Origin: DAOSVX01 sp964616495
GTDB lineage: Bacteria > Bacillota_I > Bacilli_A > RF39 > UBA660
NCBI GenBank assembly: GCA_964616495.1
Contig: CAZTRF010000027.1
Coordinates: 1 to 14,110, forward strand
Direction of reading: 5' to 3'
DNA length: 14,110 nucleotides
Positions within the stretch are counted from its first letter, which is position 1. The number at the start of each line of letters is the position of its first letter. Below are positions 1-7,490 of the stretch, piece by piece. Below the pieces are notes generated by a model. That model was given only the letters and a program-made list of their open reading frames with translations. It did no database searches and was not told where the DNA came from. Position numbers and translations under genes: made by a program.

Positions 1-498
1 TTCAATATTAACACTCATTCTGTCCACTAAAGAACCTAATTTCTTAATTAAATAGTTACTAGCTCCTGGAATAGTTTTAGAATGAATATAGCCATTAAAA
101 TGATACTTATTTCGTAATAAAGAAATAGTTTCAATAATTTTCTCCATCGTATAATCAGGATTACGAATAATCCCCGAACTTAAAAACAACCCCTCAATAT
201 AGTTTCTCCTATAAAAATTAATTGTTACCTCACATATTTCTTCCGGTGTAAATAAAGCTCTCTTAACATTATTACTCTTCCTATTTAAACAATACTTGCA
301 ATCATAAATACACATATTAGTCATTAATATTTTTAGCAAAGAAACGCATCTTCCATCGCTTGTAAAAGAATGACATATACCACTCGCGTGAGCATTGCCT
401 AATCCGCCATTATTCTTCCTTGTTCCTCCACTAGAACTACAAGAAGCATCATACTTAGCACTATCCGCTAAAATACCCAACTTTTCTAAAAGATCCAT
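1..498 (-). CDS. Putative DNA modification/repair radical SAM protein (N-terminal part, cut by window edge)
   Basis: The minus strand encodes 166 residues from an ATG at 498-496 and runs off the left edge without a stop. It begins MDLLEKLGILADSAKYDASC, followed by a GICHSFTSDGRC segment and the radical SAM cluster motif CIYDCKYC (CX3CX2C), which would bind a 4Fe-4S cluster that cleaves S-adenosylmethionine. Later segments IEGLFLSSGIIRNPDYTME and FNGYIHSKTIPGAS match, from memory, the spore photoproduct lyase-like family annotated as 'putative DNA modification/repair radical SAM protein'. Members are often followed by a uracil-DNA-glycosylase-like partner, which here would lie beyond the left edge. 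The actual reaction is not established. A GGTGAT ribosome site a few bases upstream supports the start, and a promoter lies directly before it. The family call is confident; the biochemical role is not. Confidence 0.88.
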   Translation of the reverse strand, partial: MDLLEKLGILADSAKYDASCSSSGGTRKNNGGLGNAHASGICHSFTSDGRCVSLLKILMTNMCIYDCKYCLNRKSNNVKRALFTPEEICEVTINFYRRNYIEGLFLSSGIIRNPDYTMEKIIETISLLRNKYHFNGYIHSKTIPGASNYLIKKLGSLVDRMSVNIE

Positions 499-514
499 CC
501 AAATCACCAATACC

Positions 515-543
515 ATCATAACATAGTTAAAAAGAAAAGTAAA
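515..543 (-). promoter_or_regulatory. Promoter for the radical SAM gene (extended -10)
   Basis: Read on the minus strand, TTTACT (543-538) is separated by 17 bases from TATGAT (520-515), which is preceded by TG plus one base, an extended -10 element. The predicted start lies about 10 bases upstream of the start codon, just ahead of the GGTGAT ribosome site. It is a consensus match only. Confidence 0.5.
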
Positions 544-562
544 ACATTTGTTCGTGTGAAAA

Positions 563-599
563 ATCAAAAGTAAAACTTTTGATCTAATCAGACTATTAG
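563..599. repeat. Adjacent small inverted repeats upstream of the radical SAM promoter
   Basis: ATCAAAAG (563-570) and CTTTTGAT (576-583) form a perfect 8-base inverted repeat with a 5-base spacer. It is followed at once by CTAAT (584-588) and ATTAG (595-599). The 11-mer AAAAGTAAAAC in the first dyad (566-576) recurs at 535-545, over the -35 region of the radical SAM promoter. There is no U-tract, so a terminator is unlikely. An operator is possible, but AT-rich DNA produces such dyads by chance. The remainder of 499-635 holds nothing else I can assign. Confidence 0.35.
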
Positions 600-623
600 C
601 AAAATTACTTTGTCAACAGTCTG

Positions 624-648
624 AAAAAAGTAGCTTTATGCTACTTTT
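624..648 (-). terminator. Intrinsic terminator containing the stop codon of the anchored orphan gene
   Basis: On the minus strand AAAAGTAGC (648-640) pairs with GCTACTTTT (634-626) around the 5-base loop ATAAA, followed by a T-run. The TAA stop of the gene ending at 636 lies in the loop, so the stem starts inside the last codons. Confidence 0.8.
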
Positions 649-1499
649 CTGATTGATTCAAAAATATATTTTCCATCTACTAGTCTAAAGGTATATCTAA
701 ATTTATATAATTTACTATCTTCTAAGAAATTATCAATACTTATATCAGATCTATTTGAACTACTGGTAAGAATTTTATCACTATCTTCTCTTACAGTATA
801 AGATGCATAATAGGTTACTATACCGTTTTCATCTTTTTGATAGATAAACAAATTGGTTTCATCTATTTCGATTCGGTCTTCATATTTTCTAGCCTCTAAT
901 ATTTTAGTTTCCATTCCAGGAAGTAAGATAGCATTACATAGAGGTATTACTTTATCAGCAGTAAAGATATCATTTGTTGAATCATATTTGAAATGACCAT
1001 ACCCACACCAAGCTCTTTCTAAATCTTCTTTAGTATAGGTAATGTCTGCTCCAAATATTTCAGTCATAGCTTCATTTAATGCTATTGATCCAAATGAAGC
1101 CTCGTCTTCAGCAACATCAACTATTTTACCAATCATATTGTTTCTCATTAAGTATGAAACAGCTATCTCTAGTTTACGTTGATTATCAATAGTTAATCTA
1201 TCATATGAACTGGCTTTATATAAATAACCAATATCTCCCCCAACGGTTAATCCTTCATTATTATAATATTTGGTAAAAACATTAACTTTATTATATAGAG
1301 AAGTAACTTCAGAAGCCCCAACACTTAATTCTTCATATTCTTCAACTGGGGTTACATCAATATTATTAACGGTATTGTTAACTGGGTTCTCAATTACGAC
1401 GGTTTTTTTACTATTAACGCCAATAAATATTGCTATAACTGCTAGTATAACAGCAAGTCCCAGCCATAATATCCATGAATTCTCTTTTATATATTTCAT
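636..1499 (-). CDS. Membrane-anchored extracytoplasmic protein of unknown function
   Basis: This is a 287-residue protein that I do not recognise. Residues 8-28 form one hydrophobic segment after a short basic start (MKYIKEN), without a lipobox or clear signal peptidase site, so it is probably an N-terminal anchor with the rest outside the cell. Residues 30-60 are a low-complexity Asn/Val/Glu linker. The remainder is a mixed helix/strand domain. Two cysteines, C165 (AWCGYG) and C188 (IPLCNA), could form a disulfide. The C-terminal part (about 205-285) reads as successive beta strands, ending in FRLVDGKYIFESIR. The start is supported by AAAAGGAG about eight bases upstream. The gene is monocistronic, with its own promoter and terminator. 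It is divergent from the ABC operon, and a shared role with it is only a possibility. Confidence 0.75.
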   Translation of the reverse strand: MKYIKENSWILWLGLAVILAVIAIFIGVNSKKTVVIENPVNNTVNNIDVTPVEEYEELSVGASEVTSLYNKVNVFTKYYNNEGLTVGGDIGYLYKASSYDRLTIDNQRKLEIAVSYLMRNNMIGKIVDVAEDEASFGSIALNEAMTEIFGADITYTKEDLERAWCGYGHFKYDSTNDIFTADKVIPLCNAILLPGMETKILEARKYEDRIEIDETNLFIYQKDENGIVTYYASYTVREDSDKILTSSSNRSDISIDNFLEDSKLYKFRYTFRLVDGKYIFESIRKVA

Positions 1500-1524
1500 A
1501 TTTTACGCTCCTTTTACTATTATA

Positions 1525-1553
1525 ATTGTAACTGATTAACTAAAAAAAGTAAA
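1525..1553 (-). promoter_or_regulatory. Promoter for the anchored orphan gene
   Basis: On the minus strand TTTACT (1553-1548) and TACAAT (1530-1525) are separated by 17 bases. The predicted start is near 1518, giving a leader of about 18 bases that contains AAAAGGAG. A second TATAAT (1524-1519) sits next to it but would place the start inside the ribosome site. The same TTTACT -35 occurs before the radical SAM gene. Confidence 0.45.
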
Positions 1554-1564
1554 TAGTTTTAAGA

Positions 1565-1592
1565 TTGATTAAATTTTAAAATGTTATATAAT
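1565..1592 (+). promoter_or_regulatory. Promoter for the ABC transporter-acetyltransferase operon
   Basis: TTGATT (1565-1570), a 16-base spacer and a consensus TATAAT (1587-1592) precede the ATPase gene. The GGGGAGGA ribosome site follows at about 1609-1616. This is the only clear promoter before the three-gene operon. Confidence 0.55.
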
Positions 1593-1619
1593 AATAAATA
1601 AGTTTTTTGGGGAGGATTT

Positions 1620-2321
1620 ATGGCTTATATTGAATTTAAAAAAGTTTCTAAAATTTATGCATCTGGTGAATCAAAAGTAATGGCCTTGGATAATGTTAAC
1701 TTTGAAATAAATGAAGGAGAGTTAGTAGTCATCTTAGGGCATTCTGGTGCCGGAAAAACAACGGCCTTAAATATTTTAGGGGGAATGGACACTCCTACTG
1801 AAGGTGACATTATTGTTGCTAATAAAAATATTGCTAAATATAATCGACTATCTTTAGTAAAGTATCGTCGAAATAGTATTGGCTTTGTTTTTCAATTTTA
1901 TAATTTAATTCAAAACCTAACGGCTTTAGAAAATGTAGAATTAGCTACTGAAATATGTAAGCATCCATTAGATCCCAAGGAAACACTAATTAATGTTGGT
2001 CTTGAAGATCGTTTAAATAATTTTCCTAGTCAATTATCAGGTGGTGAACAACAAAGAGTAGCCATAGCTAGGGCCTTAGCTAAAAACCCTTCAGTACTTC
2101 TTTGTGATGAACCTACTGGAGCCCTAGACTATGTTACCGGTAAACAAATATTAAAATTACTTGAGGATACAGCTAGACAAAGAAAAATGACAGTAATTAT
2201 TATTACTCATAATAGTGCCATAGCTCCTATGGCTGACAAAGTAATTCGTTTTAAAAGCGGAAGAGTAATTGATGTGATCATTAATAAAACACCTACTCCA
2301 GTTGAAAGGATTGAGTGGTAG
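1620..2321 (+). CDS. ABC transporter ATP-binding protein (MacB/LolD type)
   Basis: This 233-residue cytoplasmic ATPase powers the permease encoded directly downstream. All nucleotide-binding elements are present in order: Walker A GHSGAGKTT (40-48), Q-loop glutamine Q92 in FVFQFYNL, signature LSGGEQQR (139-146), Walker B VLLCDEP with D163 and E164, D-loop GALD (167-170) and switch histidine H197 in ITHN. The length and the FVFQFYNLIQNLTALENVELA segment are typical of the MacB/LolD/FtsE-like branch. These ATPases work with FtsX-domain permeases in export, lipid extraction or mechanotransmission rather than in uptake through a binding protein. The start has a strong GGGGAGGA site. The stop codon overlaps the start of the permease gene, so the two are translationally coupled. 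The ATPase call is very secure; the substrate is unknown. Confidence 0.95.
   Translation: MAYIEFKKVSKIYASGESKVMALDNVNFEINEGELVVILGHSGAGKTTALNILGGMDTPTEGDIIVANKNIAKYNRLSLVKYRRNSIGFVFQFYNLIQNLTALENVELATEICKHPLDPKETLINVGLEDRLNNFPSQLSGGEQQRVAIARALAKNPSVLLCDEPTGALDYVTGKQILKLLEDTARQRKMTVIIITHNSAIAPMADKVIRFKSGRVIDVIINKTPTPVERIEW
2305..2310 (+). promoter_or_regulatory. Ribosome-binding site deciding between two GTG starts
   Basis: AAAGGA lies inside the end of the ATPase gene. GTG at 2315 is 4 bases downstream and GTG at 2321 is 10 bases downstream and overlaps the TAG stop. Neither spacing is ideal, so the permease may be 956 or 954 residues long. Function is not affected. Confidence 0.5.
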
Positions 2322-5185
2322 TGAAGAAACTTACTAAATGTAGTTTTCTTTCAATTAAGAAAACCTTTAATAAGTTTTTATCAATTCTCTTAATAATATT
2401 ATTAGGAGTAGGTTTTTTTGCTGGAATAAAAGCAACTAGTCCAGATATGCGTTTAACAGCCGATACCTATTATAAAGAAAATAATATGTATGATATTTCT
2501 CTTCTTTCAACATGGGGAATTACTGAAGATGAAATTAATAAAATTAAAGAAATGGGTTATCAAATAGAAGGAAGTTATAGTATCGATGCCATAGCTAAAA
2601 ATGAAGTGGCTGATGCTGTAAAGGTATATTCTTATAATCCAGAATCAACCATTAATAAAATAGTTTTAGTTGAAGGAAGACTTCCTATAAGTAACAAAGA
2701 ATGTGTTATTGAAAAGCAAGAAAAATACCAAATTGGTGATACGGTTATTATAGAAACAAATGATTTAAAAGAAAAAAAGCTAACCATCACCGGCTTTGTA
2801 AAAAGTCCTTTATATATTTCTAGAGAAAGAGGAACTACTAAATTATTATCTGGTAAAATATCTTTTTATTTATATACCTTAATAGATAACTTTAAGTTAG
2901 AGGTCTTTACCGAAAGTTATATTGATATTAATGATGATTTAAATACTTTTGAAAGCCCTTATGAAAAAATGGTTTCTAAAAAAATTAGTGTCTTAGAAAA
3001 AGAATTTAAATTAATTCAGCAGGAAAGATACGAAAATGAAATAAACAAGGCTCAAAAAGAATTAAACTCTCAAATAAAAAAAGTTGAAATTGAAAAGCAA
3101 AAAGCCTTAAATAAAATTAATAAAGCTAAAAAAGAAATTAAACAAAGTGAACAAACATTTACTAATAATGGATTAAATATTAATTTAAGTAATAAAGAAA
3201 TAAAAACCTATATAAATGACTATCAAGATAAACAAACAATTATTGATGAAAATATCACTAATTTAGTAAATTCTAAAAACATTTTAGAAAATCTTATTGC
3301 TAATAATATTGATATAATGAATAACACCTATCAATTAGATATAGTTAATACCAATTTAACCTCCTTATATGATAATAGCAATAGTATTAAACAAGCTTTA
3401 GCTGCTTATAATGGTTTATTAGAATTAAACAAAGCCAAAGAAGAACTAAATCAAAATCAAAAAATTATTAACAAAAAGTTTAAAGAGGCCTTTGAAAAGC
3501 TTCAAACAGTTCAAGAAGAAATTAATAATATTGAAAGCCCTAAAAGTTACGTTTTAGGATTAAATGCAAATCTTAGTTACAATCAATATAAACAAGATGC
3601 TGAACGTATAGCTAATGTTGCTAAAGTATTTCCTTTAGTATTTTATATTGTGGCAGTCTTAATATGTCTAACCACTATGACAAGAATGGTTGAAGAAGAA
3701 CGTGGTGATATTGGTTTACTAAAATCCTTAGGATATACCAATATGTCTATTATGAAAAAATACCTTATATACGGAAGTTTAGCTACATTAATAGGTTCTG
3801 TCTTAGGAGTATTTATTGGCTTTGCTCTTATCCCTAAGCTTATTTTTAACATGTATGCCATGATGTATAATTTAGAGGTTTTTGTTAGTTCATTTCAATT
3901 TGATTATGCGTTAACCGGAACTCTAATTGCTTTAGGATGTATTCTGCTAGCCACCTTAAATGCTACAATTAAAGTTTTAAAAGAAAGCCCTGCTAATTTA
4001 TTAAGACCTAAAGCTCCTAAACCAGGAAAAAGAGTCTTCTTAGAAAAAATAAATTTTATTTGGAAAAGGTTATCTTTTTCTAAAAAGGTTGCGGTTAGAA
4101 ATGTCTTCAGATACAAGAAAAGATTTCTAATGACTATTATTGGTATTGCAGGTTGTACGGGTCTTATCATAACTGGATTTGGGGTAAAAGATTGTATAAC
4201 TAATATGGTTCCTAACCAATTTGGAAAAATTTATAATTATGATATTGAAGTAACTTTTGATAATGATAAATCCTCTAAAAAGAAAGAAGAAGATATAGAG
4301 GCAATTAAAAATATGCTAGGAATAAAGACTACTATTGTGGCTTATAAAGAGGCTATCTATTTAAATAATTATGATACCAATCAAACTATTCAATTAATAG
4401 TTCCTTTTGGAGACTTAAGCGATTTTATAAGACTTCAAAATCGCAAATCAAAAGAATCTTATCACCTAAATAACAAGGTTCTTATTACTGAAAAGATAGC
4501 CAGTTTGTTAAATATCAATGTTGATGATACTTTAGAAATATCAGGAGAAAATGAATACAAAGTTCAGGTTGGAGGAATTACCGAAAATTATTTTTCCCAT
4601 TTTATCTATATGAGTAAAGAAATCTATAATGATGATTTATTTAATACATTATATATTATTACTGATGAATTAACTGCCAATGAAGAAGAATTACTAGCTA
4701 CTAAAATTAAAGATTTAAATACGGTTTCTTCAATATCATTAAATTCCTCTATTGAAGGTATTTTTGATAGAACTATGAACAGTTTTAAATCGGTAACCTT
4801 AATTCTAATCATTTCAGCTGGTCTACTGGCTTTTGTTGTTTTGTATAATTTGGCTAGTGTCAACATTAGCGAAAGAAAGAGAGAACTAGCTTCGATAAAG
4901 GTCTTAGGTTTTTATGATTTTGAAGTCTATAAATATGTTTCTAGAGAAAATATTTTATTAACCGTTATTGGGATTTTACTAGGAATATTAATGGGTAATG
5001 TCTTAACCGAATACGTAATGAAAACCTGTGAATTAGATATAACCATGTTTGATTCCGTCATTTCATTTAGTAGTTATATTTACTCTATAATACTTACCCT
5101 ATTATTTACTTTTGTTGTTGATATTGTTACCTACTTTGTCTTAAAAAAGATTAAAATGGTGGAATCGTTAAAGTCGGTGGAATAA
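2315..5185 (+). CDS. FtsX-like ABC permease with large extracytoplasmic coiled-coil hairpin
   Basis: This 956-residue membrane protein is the partner of the preceding ATPase. Hydrophobic segments are near 20-40, 437-455, 483-508, 530-552, 604-624, 825-848, 878-900 and 918-943, giving eight spans. There are two FtsX-type domains. Each has the cytoplasmic motif that contacts the ATPase: EERGDIGLLKSLGYT (461-475) and ISERKRELASIKVLGF (851-866). The first outer region (41-436) has a globular beta part, with EGRLP at 120-124, and then a Lys/Glu/Asn-rich stretch (about 217-410) that reads as an antiparallel coiled-coil hairpin with its tip near 285-350. The second outer domain spans about 625-822. 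No membrane-fusion protein or binding protein is encoded beside it, so the permease may itself reach into the wall. Substrate is unknown; export, envelope-lipid handling or FtsEX-like control of wall enzymes are all possible. Confidence 0.92.
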   Translation: MVVKKLTKCSFLSIKKTFNKFLSILLIILLGVGFFAGIKATSPDMRLTADTYYKENNMYDISLLSTWGITEDEINKIKEMGYQIEGSYSIDAIAKNEVADAVKVYSYNPESTINKIVLVEGRLPISNKECVIEKQEKYQIGDTVIIETNDLKEKKLTITGFVKSPLYISRERGTTKLLSGKISFYLYTLIDNFKLEVFTESYIDINDDLNTFESPYEKMVSKKISVLEKEFKLIQQERYENEINKAQKELNSQIKKVEIEKQKALNKINKAKKEIKQSEQTFTNNGLNINLSNKEIKTYINDYQDKQTIIDENITNLVNSKNILENLIANNIDIMNNTYQLDIVNTNLTSLYDNSNSIKQALAAYNGLLELNKAKEELNQNQKIINKKFKEAFEKLQTVQEEINNIESPKSYVLGLNANLSYNQYKQDAERIANVAKVFPLVFYIVAVLICLTTMTRMVEEERGDIGLLKSLGYTNMSIMKKYLIYGSLATLIGSVLGVFIGFALIPKLIFNMYAMMYNLEVFVSSFQFDYALTGTLIALGCILLATLNATIKVLKESPANLLRPKAPKPGKRVFLEKINFIWKRLSFSKKVAVRNVFRYKKRFLMTIIGIAGCTGLIITGFGVKDCITNMVPNQFGKIYNYDIEVTFDNDKSSKKKEEDIEAIKNMLGIKTTIVAYKEAIYLNNYDTNQTIQLIVPFGDLSDFIRLQNRKSKESYHLNNKVLITEKIASLLNINVDDTLEISGENEYKVQVGGITENYFSHFIYMSKEIYNDDLFNTLYIITDELTANEEELLATKIKDLNTVSSISLNSSIEGIFDRTMNSFKSVTLILIISAGLLAFVVLYNLASVNISERKRELASIKVLGFYDFEVYKYVSRENILLTVIGILLGILMGNVLTEYVMKTCELDITMFDSVISFSSYIYSIILTLLFTFVVDIVTYFVLKKIKMVESLKSVE

Positions 5186-5683
5186 ATGTATTTATTTGAA
5201 AAGATAAATCTTCAAAATGAAGATCATTTGTTGTTGCTTTATAACCTATATAATGATGTAGATGTTAAAAGGGTTTTTACATTTTTTTCTATACCTTTTT
5301 CATTTGACCAATTAATAAAAGAATTAGCTAAACCTTTTATAACTTTAAATATGAAAATTATAGTTTTTAATAATATTCCTATTGGTTGGATAAATATTTT
5401 GAGTTATGAATCCGATAATCTAAGAATTGGTCAAGTATCTTATGCTATTAGCTCTTTTTATAGGGGAAAACATCATAGTAGTAGAATAATAGAAGAAATA
5501 ATAAATAGTGGCCAGTATGATCTTTTAGAAGCTGAAGTTCACCGTAATAATACCAAAAGTCTAAATCTTTTAATTTCTTTTGGATTTTCGGCATATCAAA
5601 TAGACGAAGAAAACTCATTGGATATTTATCGTTTAAGTATACCTAAAAAAACCAATAATATTATTACTGGTTTTCATTATTAA
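5186..5683 (+). CDS. GNAT-family N-acetyltransferase
   Basis: This 165-residue cytoplasmic protein probably transfers an acyl group from a CoA thioester to an amine. Strand IGQVSYAIS (81-89) leads into YRGKHHSSR (92-100), the position of the pyrophosphate-binding loop (Q/R-x-x-G-x-G/A). Here R93 and G94 are kept, but the second glycine position is histidine. EVHRNNTKSLNLLISFGF (117-134) matches the NxxS...GF segment of RimJ/RimL-like members. The ATG directly abuts the permease stop, with GGTGG just upstream, so expression is coupled to the ABC operon. The substrate could be a protein terminus, an antibiotic, or a molecule handled by the transporter. The family is clear, but the altered loop leaves some doubt about activity. 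Confidence 0.85.
   Translation: MYLFEKINLQNEDHLLLLYNLYNDVDVKRVFTFFSIPFSFDQLIKELAKPFITLNMKIIVFNNIPIGWINILSYESDNLRIGQVSYAISSFYRGKHHSSRIIEEIINSGQYDLLEAEVHRNNTKSLNLLISFGFSAYQIDEENSLDIYRLSIPKKTNNIITGFHY
5645..5674. terminator. Bidirectional terminator inside the 3' end of the acetyltransferase gene
   Basis: AAAACCA (5648-5654) pairs with TGGTTTT (5668-5674), with AT-rich sequence between. Read on the minus strand the stem is followed by a run of seven T (5651-5645), so it looks best suited to the thioredoxin-like gene that converges from the right and ends at 5690. On the plus strand the tail is only T-rich. No other terminator fits in the 6-base gap between the two genes. Confidence 0.5.
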
Positions 5684-5689
5684 ATTATA

Positions 5690-7432
5690 TTATTCACATA
5701 CTACTATATCTCTTATATTGTAAGATACTAGCTTTTCTTTACCATTAATGCTCAAATATAAATCAGCTGTATCTTCCTCTTCATCATATCCTCTATAAAA
5801 CATAATATTATTTCCATCTATTAAGGCTATCCCATAAACATCATAAATCATTTTTTTATTTCCAGGATATTCATAAAAAATCCCTATTCCATCTTCTTTT
5901 ATTTGATAGTAAAGCTTGTCTTCTACAGCATAAATATTACTGACATTATTAGCAATCAATTTAAGCCCATTATTATCAAATTTATAAATTTCTGAATAAA
6001 CATTGTCTATTATTTTAAAACAATAAGCATTCATATTATCAATGCTACCACATCTAATTCCATCTTCAAAAGTATTATTCATGTCAACTTTGGTATCGTT
6101 TATTCTTCCATAATAAGTCTTTCTAATACCATTTTCAATTTTAAATTCTTTAAAAAGAACATCTCCTATGATATATTCATTAAAAATTTCTTTTTCTTCA
6201 ACAAGATTTTTAATTTCAATTATTTTATCTTTATATAGATAAGACTTTCCATTTTCATCTTTATAAGTAAAGGCATTGTTTTCTAAGTAAAAGCTATATT
6301 CCGTTGCTTCCATAGGAAGACTTTCCGTTTTACCATTTTTATAAACCTCAAACTGATAAGTATAATTACTTTTAGTATCGGAACTTGTATCTTTTATTTT
6401 AGCTTTACTTAAAATAGCCGCTCTAATTTCCTCTTCTTTATTACCAATAATTCCTATTTCATTTTCAACAATTATATAAGGAACACTCCCTCCAGGATTA
6501 TCTCCTAACTTTTTGGCTATTTCTTGATATTCTACATAATTATCATTGACTTCCTTTTTAACAACGGTTATATCAATTCCCGTTTCACTTTTTAATTGGT
6601 CAATATAATTAAGGGCGTTAGCGCAATGAGAACAGCCATCCATATAAAAGAGAACTACTTTAACTGAATTACTATCTTCCATACTTCCGTCTGCTTTACT
6701 AATATAGCAGATTTCCTTATCATCAAGACAACCCAATTCTACTGTCCCTTCAGTTATCTTATTTTTTTCTTTAGTATCTAAACGATATTCATAATAAATG
6801 TTTTTAGAATTATCATTTGATAAATAAATAATACTATTTGAATATAGTTTTTCATAATCTTTATAAGATGATGAAATGGTTATTTTATTTTCATTTAAAT
6901 TAACTATATTTCTCGCATATAAGGCTTTATCTCTGGCATAAACCACATAATTGTTTCCTACTCCAATTAATTCACTGATTTTATCTAATTTAACTTCTGA
7001 ATGAGTTTCAGTATTATAACTAAATAATTCATCATTTTCACTTTTGTAAATAATATAATTATCATCTTCGGTTATTAAATAATCTTCTTTGCTATAATCT
7101 TTACCCATTTCATCACTAATAATTTTAGATTGGCCACTTTTTACATCATAAAAATAAAGACAACCATTTTTCAAATATAAAATATATTTAGCTTTTTCCT
7201 TATTGATTTTAACATCTTTGTAAACATTAAAATCTTCTGATAAGCCATAACTGATTTTCTTTTTTACTCCTTCACTAGAAACATAAACTAAGTCTCTATT
7301 TTCAGAAACAAAAACTGCTCCTTTAGGGTATTCTTTGTTATGACTCTTAATTACCCAAAAATAAACTGTTGCTAGTGCTCCTAGGAATAAAATAGTAAGT
7401 CCTATTATTAAAATAATTTTTTTCTTTTTCAT
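5690..7432 (-). CDS. Membrane-anchored beta-blade protein with inserted thioredoxin-like domain
   Basis: This 580-residue protein has a basic start (MKKKK) and one hydrophobic segment at about 5-27, so the rest is probably outside the membrane. Residues 38-250 and 352-578 consist of repeated short strand units of the form 'YIIY...LFSYN...', resembling beta-propeller blades. Between them, at about 256-345, lies a thioredoxin/glutaredoxin-like domain: VKVVLFYMDGCSHC with the redox pair C267/C270, a helix, and SVPYI with the expected cis-proline P318. The flanks ICYISKADGS and NYTYQFEVYKNGK look like two halves of one blade, so the domain seems inserted rather than appended. Other cysteine pairs are C235/C242 and C461/C471. 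The start is supported by AAGGAG seven bases upstream. An extracytoplasmic thiol-disulfide role is plausible, but the partner is unknown. The gene is divergent from the GH25 gene. Confidence 0.85.
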   Translation of the reverse strand: MKKKKIILIIGLTILFLGALATVYFWVIKSHNKEYPKGAVFVSENRDLVYVSSEGVKKKISYGLSEDFNVYKDVKINKEKAKYILYLKNGCLYFYDVKSGQSKIISDEMGKDYSKEDYLITEDDNYIIYKSENDELFSYNTETHSEVKLDKISELIGVGNNYVVYARDKALYARNIVNLNENKITISSSYKDYEKLYSNSIIYLSNDNSKNIYYEYRLDTKEKNKITEGTVELGCLDDKEICYISKADGSMEDSNSVKVVLFYMDGCSHCANALNYIDQLKSETGIDITVVKKEVNDNYVEYQEIAKKLGDNPGGSVPYIIVENEIGIIGNKEEEIRAAILSKAKIKDTSSDTKSNYTYQFEVYKNGKTESLPMEATEYSFYLENNAFTYKDENGKSYLYKDKIIEIKNLVEEKEIFNEYIIGDVLFKEFKIENGIRKTYYGRINDTKVDMNNTFEDGIRCGSIDNMNAYCFKIIDNVYSEIYKFDNNGLKLIANNVSNIYAVEDKLYYQIKEDGIGIFYEYPGNKKMIYDVYGIALIDGNNIMFYRGYDEEEDTADLYLSINGKEKLVSYNIRDIVVCE

Positions 7433-7453
7433 ACTAAACTCCTTATTATATAT

Positions 7454-7462
7454 AGTATAACA
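7454..7462 (-). promoter_or_regulatory. Extended -10 promoter for the thioredoxin-like gene
   Basis: On the minus strand TG (7462-7461), one base, then TATACT (7459-7454) form an extended -10 element. No convincing -35 is present. The predicted leader includes AAGGAG before the ATG at 7432. Confidence 0.5.
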
Positions 7463-7490
7463 TATTTTTATTTTAATTTAACTATTTATA

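Noticed and set aside
611..616. Perfect TTGACA on the minus strand upstream of the radical SAM gene
   Set aside because: No acceptable -10 box lies 16-18 bases downstream; the better promoter is the extended -10 at 515-520.
499..648. Small RNA or attachment site suggested by the many inverted repeats
   Set aside because: The dyads are short and AT-rich, and are explained by a promoter region and a neighbouring terminator. No promoter-plus-terminator pair on one strand encloses them.
1270..1539. Plus-strand open frame opposite the anchored orphan gene
   Set aside because: It is antisense to a gene with good start, promoter and terminator signals, and its composition mirrors that gene.
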